This document shows, piece after piece, positions 6,387 to 8,616 of a stretch of 8,616 bases of DNA. The stretch is from Actinomycetota bacterium (GTDB taxonomy: Bacteria; Actinomycetota; Actinomycetes; S36-B12; UBA10799), in contig JAUPKM010000269.1 of NCBI GenBank assembly GCA_030837445.1, positions 1-8,616 of the forward strand, given 5' to 3'. A program made the translations under genes and the position numbers. The stretch's first letter is position 1. Every line of letters starts with the position of its first letter. The notes under the pieces were generated by a model that worked only from the letters and a program-made list of their open reading frames with translations, ran no database searches and was not told the origin of the DNA.

Positions 6387-7370
6387 GTGGACAAGGACTT
6401 TTACGTGGACCTGCTCGACCAGATAGCCGACGGGGTGTACTTCGTCGACCGTGACCGGCGAATCACCTACTGGAATGGCGGCGCCGAGCACATAACCGGC
6501 TACTCAGCCGAGGAGGTCCTTGACCACAGTTGTTCGGAGGGGATCCTGCGCCACGTCAACGATGCCGGTACCCAGCTCTGCCTGCATGGCTGTCCGCTAG
6601 CTGCGGTGATGCGCGATGGCCAGGCTCGCTCGGCCAAGGTCTACCTGCACCACAAGGACGGCCACCGGGTGCCGGTGACGGTGCGAGGTCAGGCCCTCCG
6701 GGACGAGACCGGCGAAATCTCCGGCTCGGTGGAGGTGTTCACGACGAGAATCGAAAATGCCTTCGCCGATCTTCGGGTGTCGGACACGAACGGCGCACTC
6801 GACCCGGTGACGGGTCTGCCGCCCCGCCGGTTCGGCGAAATCCACTTGGACTCCCTGCTGAAGGCCGTGCAGGAGGAGACCACCACCTTGGGTTTGCTGT
6901 TCCTGGACGTGGACCACTTCAAATCCGTCAACGACACGTTCGGCCACCGGGTGGGCGACGAAGTGCTGCGGATGGTCGCGCAGTCTCTGGCCAACGGTTT
7001 GAATCGGGGTGATGTCCCCGTGCGCTGGGGCGGCGAGGAGTTGGTCGCGCTGCTGCCCGGGGCCGACCGGCAGATCGTCGAGCGAACCGCCGAGCGGGTC
7101 CGGATGCTGGTGGAGAACTCGTGGATCCAGAAGGGCGACGATCAGGTCAGAGTGACGGTCTCGATCGGGGCCACCGTGGTGACCGCCGCGGACAGCGCCG
7201 AAGACGCCCTCGACCGCGCAGACAGGTTGATGTACGCGGGCAAGACCGGCGGCCGAAACATTGTCGTCGCCGACCGCGGGGCGCTCACCAGCAAGGCCGC
7301 AGCGCCGATCCGGGGCACCTCAATTCCGTGGCAGATGCCCGGTGAGGTGGACGAGGCAGCGCTGGCCTGA
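6387..7370 (+). CDS. PAS-GGDEF diguanylate cyclase
   Basis: The 327-residue soluble protein has an N-terminal PAS domain (about 5-120: DGVYFVDRDRRITYWNGGAE, then GHRVPVTVRGQALRDETGEI) and a C-terminal GGDEF domain (about 138-298). The GGDEF domain looks catalytic: DPVTGLP (139-145), FLDVDHFKSVNDTFGH (172-187) with the metal and substrate residues, and the active-site loop RWGGEEL (213-219), where Leu replaces the usual Phe. It should condense two GTP to c-di-GMP in the cytoplasm. The inhibitory I-site position reads N-R-G-D (206-209) instead of R-x-x-D. The PAS domain has Cys49, Cys65 and Cys69 (CLHGC) plus several His, a pattern I associate with a recurring PAS-DGC subgroup, and which could serve redox or metal sensing. 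There are no membrane segments. The gene lies between sulP and pilB against the direction of the pilus genes; control of pilus activity is possible but inferred. Confidence 0.92.
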   Translation: MDKDFYVDLLDQIADGVYFVDRDRRITYWNGGAEHITGYSAEEVLDHSCSEGILRHVNDAGTQLCLHGCPLAAVMRDGQARSAKVYLHHKDGHRVPVTVRGQALRDETGEISGSVEVFTTRIENAFADLRVSDTNGALDPVTGLPPRRFGEIHLDSLLKAVQEETTTLGLLFLDVDHFKSVNDTFGHRVGDEVLRMVAQSLANGLNRGDVPVRWGGEELVALLPGADRQIVERTAERVRMLVENSWIQKGDDQVRVTVSIGATVVTAADSAEDALDRADRLMYAGKTGGRNIVVADRGALTSKAAAPIRGTSIPWQMPGEVDEAALA

Positions 7371-7382
7371 GCGACCAAGGCG

Positions 7383-7409
7383 CGGCCAGCAGGCACGACC
7401 TGCCGTCCG
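7383..7409. terminator. Possible bidirectional hairpin between converging genes
   Basis: In the 46-bp gap between the cyclase stop (7370) and the pilB stop (7417), GCAGG (7389-7393) pairs with CCTGC (7399-7403) around a 5-base loop. Beyond two mismatches, C7387-G7405 and CGG/CCG (7383-7385/7407-7409) extend the stem. No U-tract is present on either strand, so termination activity is a guess from position and structure. Confidence 0.3.
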
Positions 7410-7416
7410 GATTCGG

Positions 7417-8616
7417 TCAGATCACCACCCGCAGGACCTCCTCAAGGCTGGTATGACCCGCGAGCGCCTTGTACATACCGTCGACGCGGAGCGGGATCAT
7501 GCCAGCTGCCTGAGCGGCCGCCTCGATCGTCGATGAGGATGCCCGCTCCGAGGCGAGCCGCTCAACCTCGGGCGAGACCGGCATGAGTTCCTGCAGCGCC
7601 AACCGACCGTGATAGCCCGTCCTGGAGCAACTTGAGCAGCCGATCGCGTGATAGAGGGTGGGGATCGGATCGTTGGGATCCCACGGGAAGTGCGCGGCAA
7701 GCAGGATCTCCGGGGTCGGCTCGTATGGCTCACGACACTTGGTGCACAGTTTGCGCACCAGCCGCTGCGCCATCACCGAGTCCAACGCGGTTCCCACCAG
7801 AAACGGTTCGATCCCCATCTCCACGAGTCTGGTCACCGCGCTGGGGGCGTCGTTGGTGTGCAACGTCGTCAGCACCAAGTGGCCGGTCAGGGCCGACTCG
7901 ACTGCAATCTGGGCAGTCTCGTGGTCCCGAATCTCGCCGATCAGCACAATGTCCGGGTCGGACCGCAGGATGCTGCGCAATGCGGAGGCGAAGGTCAGTC
8001 CAGCCTTGTTATTGGTCTGCACCTGATTGATGCCGTTCAGCCGATACTCGACCGGGTCCTCGACGGTGATGATGTTGACGTCGACGTTGTTCAGTCGGTT
8101 CAGGGTCGCGTACAGAGTGGTGGACTTCCCCGACCCGGTCGGTCCCACCACGAGCACCATCCCGTAGGGCTTGCTGAAGCTCTCCTCGAACAGCTTGAAG
8201 TTGTGCTCGGAGAAGCCCAACTGCGCCAAGTCCAACATGGTGCTCGACTTGTCCAGGATCCGCATCACCACCTTCTCCCCCCAGACCGTCGGCAGGGTGG
8301 CGACCCGCAAGTCCACCTTTTGGCCCTGAGAATTGACGCTGAGCCGACCGTCTTGCGGAAGTCGTCGCTCCGCAATGTTGATGTCCGACATGATCTTCAG
8401 CCGGCTGACCACCCCGGACTGGATACTCTTCGGCGACCGCATCACCTCATGCAGCACGCCGTCGATCCGGAACCGGACCCGCAGATCATGTTCGGTGGGT
8501 TCCAGATGGATGTCCGAGGCGCGGTCGTTGATCGCCTGAGTGATCAGCAGGTTCACGTACTTGACGATCGGAGCGTCCTCGGCCACCTGGTGGATACTGT
8601 TCAGGTCATCTTCGAA
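7417..8616 (-). CDS. pilB: Type IV pilus extension ATPase PilB / GspE family (N-terminus outside window)
   Basis: The frame is open to the right edge, so the visible 399 residues are the C-terminal part of a protein usually about 550-570 long. Numbered from the edge: N2 domain from about 11 (VAEDAPIVKYVNLL, ASDIHLEP), Walker A GPTGSGKST (158-166), Asp box TVEDPVEY (184-191), Walker B DIVLIGEIRD (222-231), His box GHLVLTTLHTNDA (245-257), and a tetracysteine zinc site C291-x2-C294 with C327-x2-C330. The zinc site is typical of PilB/GspE and absent from PilT. The ATPase hexamer powers pilin polymerisation through PilC. GspE of a type II secretion system is the alternative; PilT in the same neighbourhood favours PilB. 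The GTG at 8586 is internal, since conserved sequence continues upstream of it. The N-terminal domain, where some homologues bind c-di-GMP, is not visible. The gene converges with the diguanylate cyclase. Confidence 0.93.
   Translation of the reverse strand, partial: FEDDLNSIHQVAEDAPIVKYVNLLITQAINDRASDIHLEPTEHDLRVRFRIDGVLHEVMRSPKSIQSGVVSRLKIMSDINIAERRLPQDGRLSVNSQGQKVDLRVATLPTVWGEKVVMRILDKSSTMLDLAQLGFSEHNFKLFEESFSKPYGMVLVVGPTGSGKSTTLYATLNRLNNVDVNIITVEDPVEYRLNGINQVQTNNKAGLTFASALRSILRSDPDIVLIGEIRDHETAQIAVESALTGHLVLTTLHTNDAPSAVTRLVEMGIEPFLVGTALDSVMAQRLVRKLCTKCREPYEPTPEILLAAHFPWDPNDPIPTLYHAIGCSSCSRTGYHGRLALQELMPVSPEVERLASERASSSTIEAAAQAAGMIPLRVDGMYKALAGHTSLEEVLRVVI

Noticed and set aside
8586..8616. 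Start of PilB at GTG 8586
   Set aside because: The frame stays open upstream and the residues before it belong to the conserved N2 domain, so this is an internal Val codon at a truncated edge.

Overview
The window reads as chromosomal DNA of a high-GC Gram-positive bacterium (Actinomycetota). The signs are strong G/C preference at third codon positions, GTG starts, -10-like TANNNT boxes without clear -35 boxes, a probable leaderless start, and a lipoprotein serine hydrolase and NHL propeller of types common in actinobacteria. I cannot name the genus. There are no RNA genes, insertion sequences or CRISPR arrays.

Layout. (1) 1-473, minus: 5' part of a secreted NHL-type beta-propeller protein built of 40-residue repeats. 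(2) 474-616: divergent intergenic region holding a 22-bp perfect inverted repeat whose two arms each carry a Shine-Dalgarno sequence plus ATG in opposite directions. The right arm starts the next gene; the left arm starts a 10-codon ORF pointing toward the NHL gene. (3) 617-1930, plus: lipoprotein of the serine beta-lactamase/DD-peptidase fold. (4) 1939-3159 and 3170-4474, minus: pilC and pilT of a type IV pilus, 10 bases apart. (5) 4575-6278, minus: SulP anion transporter with a STAS domain. (6) 6387-7370, plus: PAS-GGDEF diguanylate cyclase, divergent from sulP. (7) 7417-8616, minus: C-terminal two thirds or so of the pilus extension ATPase PilB, which runs off the right edge.

How the genes fit together. 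PilB (extension motor), PilT (retraction motor) and PilC (inner-membrane platform) form the motor core of a type IV pilus. In many genomes they are adjacent; here about 2.9 kb carrying a sulP gene and an oppositely oriented diguanylate cyclase separates pilB from pilT-pilC. Since c-di-GMP regulates type IV pilus extension in several bacteria, the cyclase may be a local regulator of the machine, but that is inference from position. The serine hydrolase converges on pilC with only 8 bases between stops. Pilin and the PilM/N/O genes are not in the window.

The items most worth a second look are the symmetric initiation-site palindrome at 562-619, the split pilus locus with its embedded cyclase (which has a degenerate inhibitory site and a cysteine-rich PAS domain), and the repeat-built N-terminal extension of PilT.
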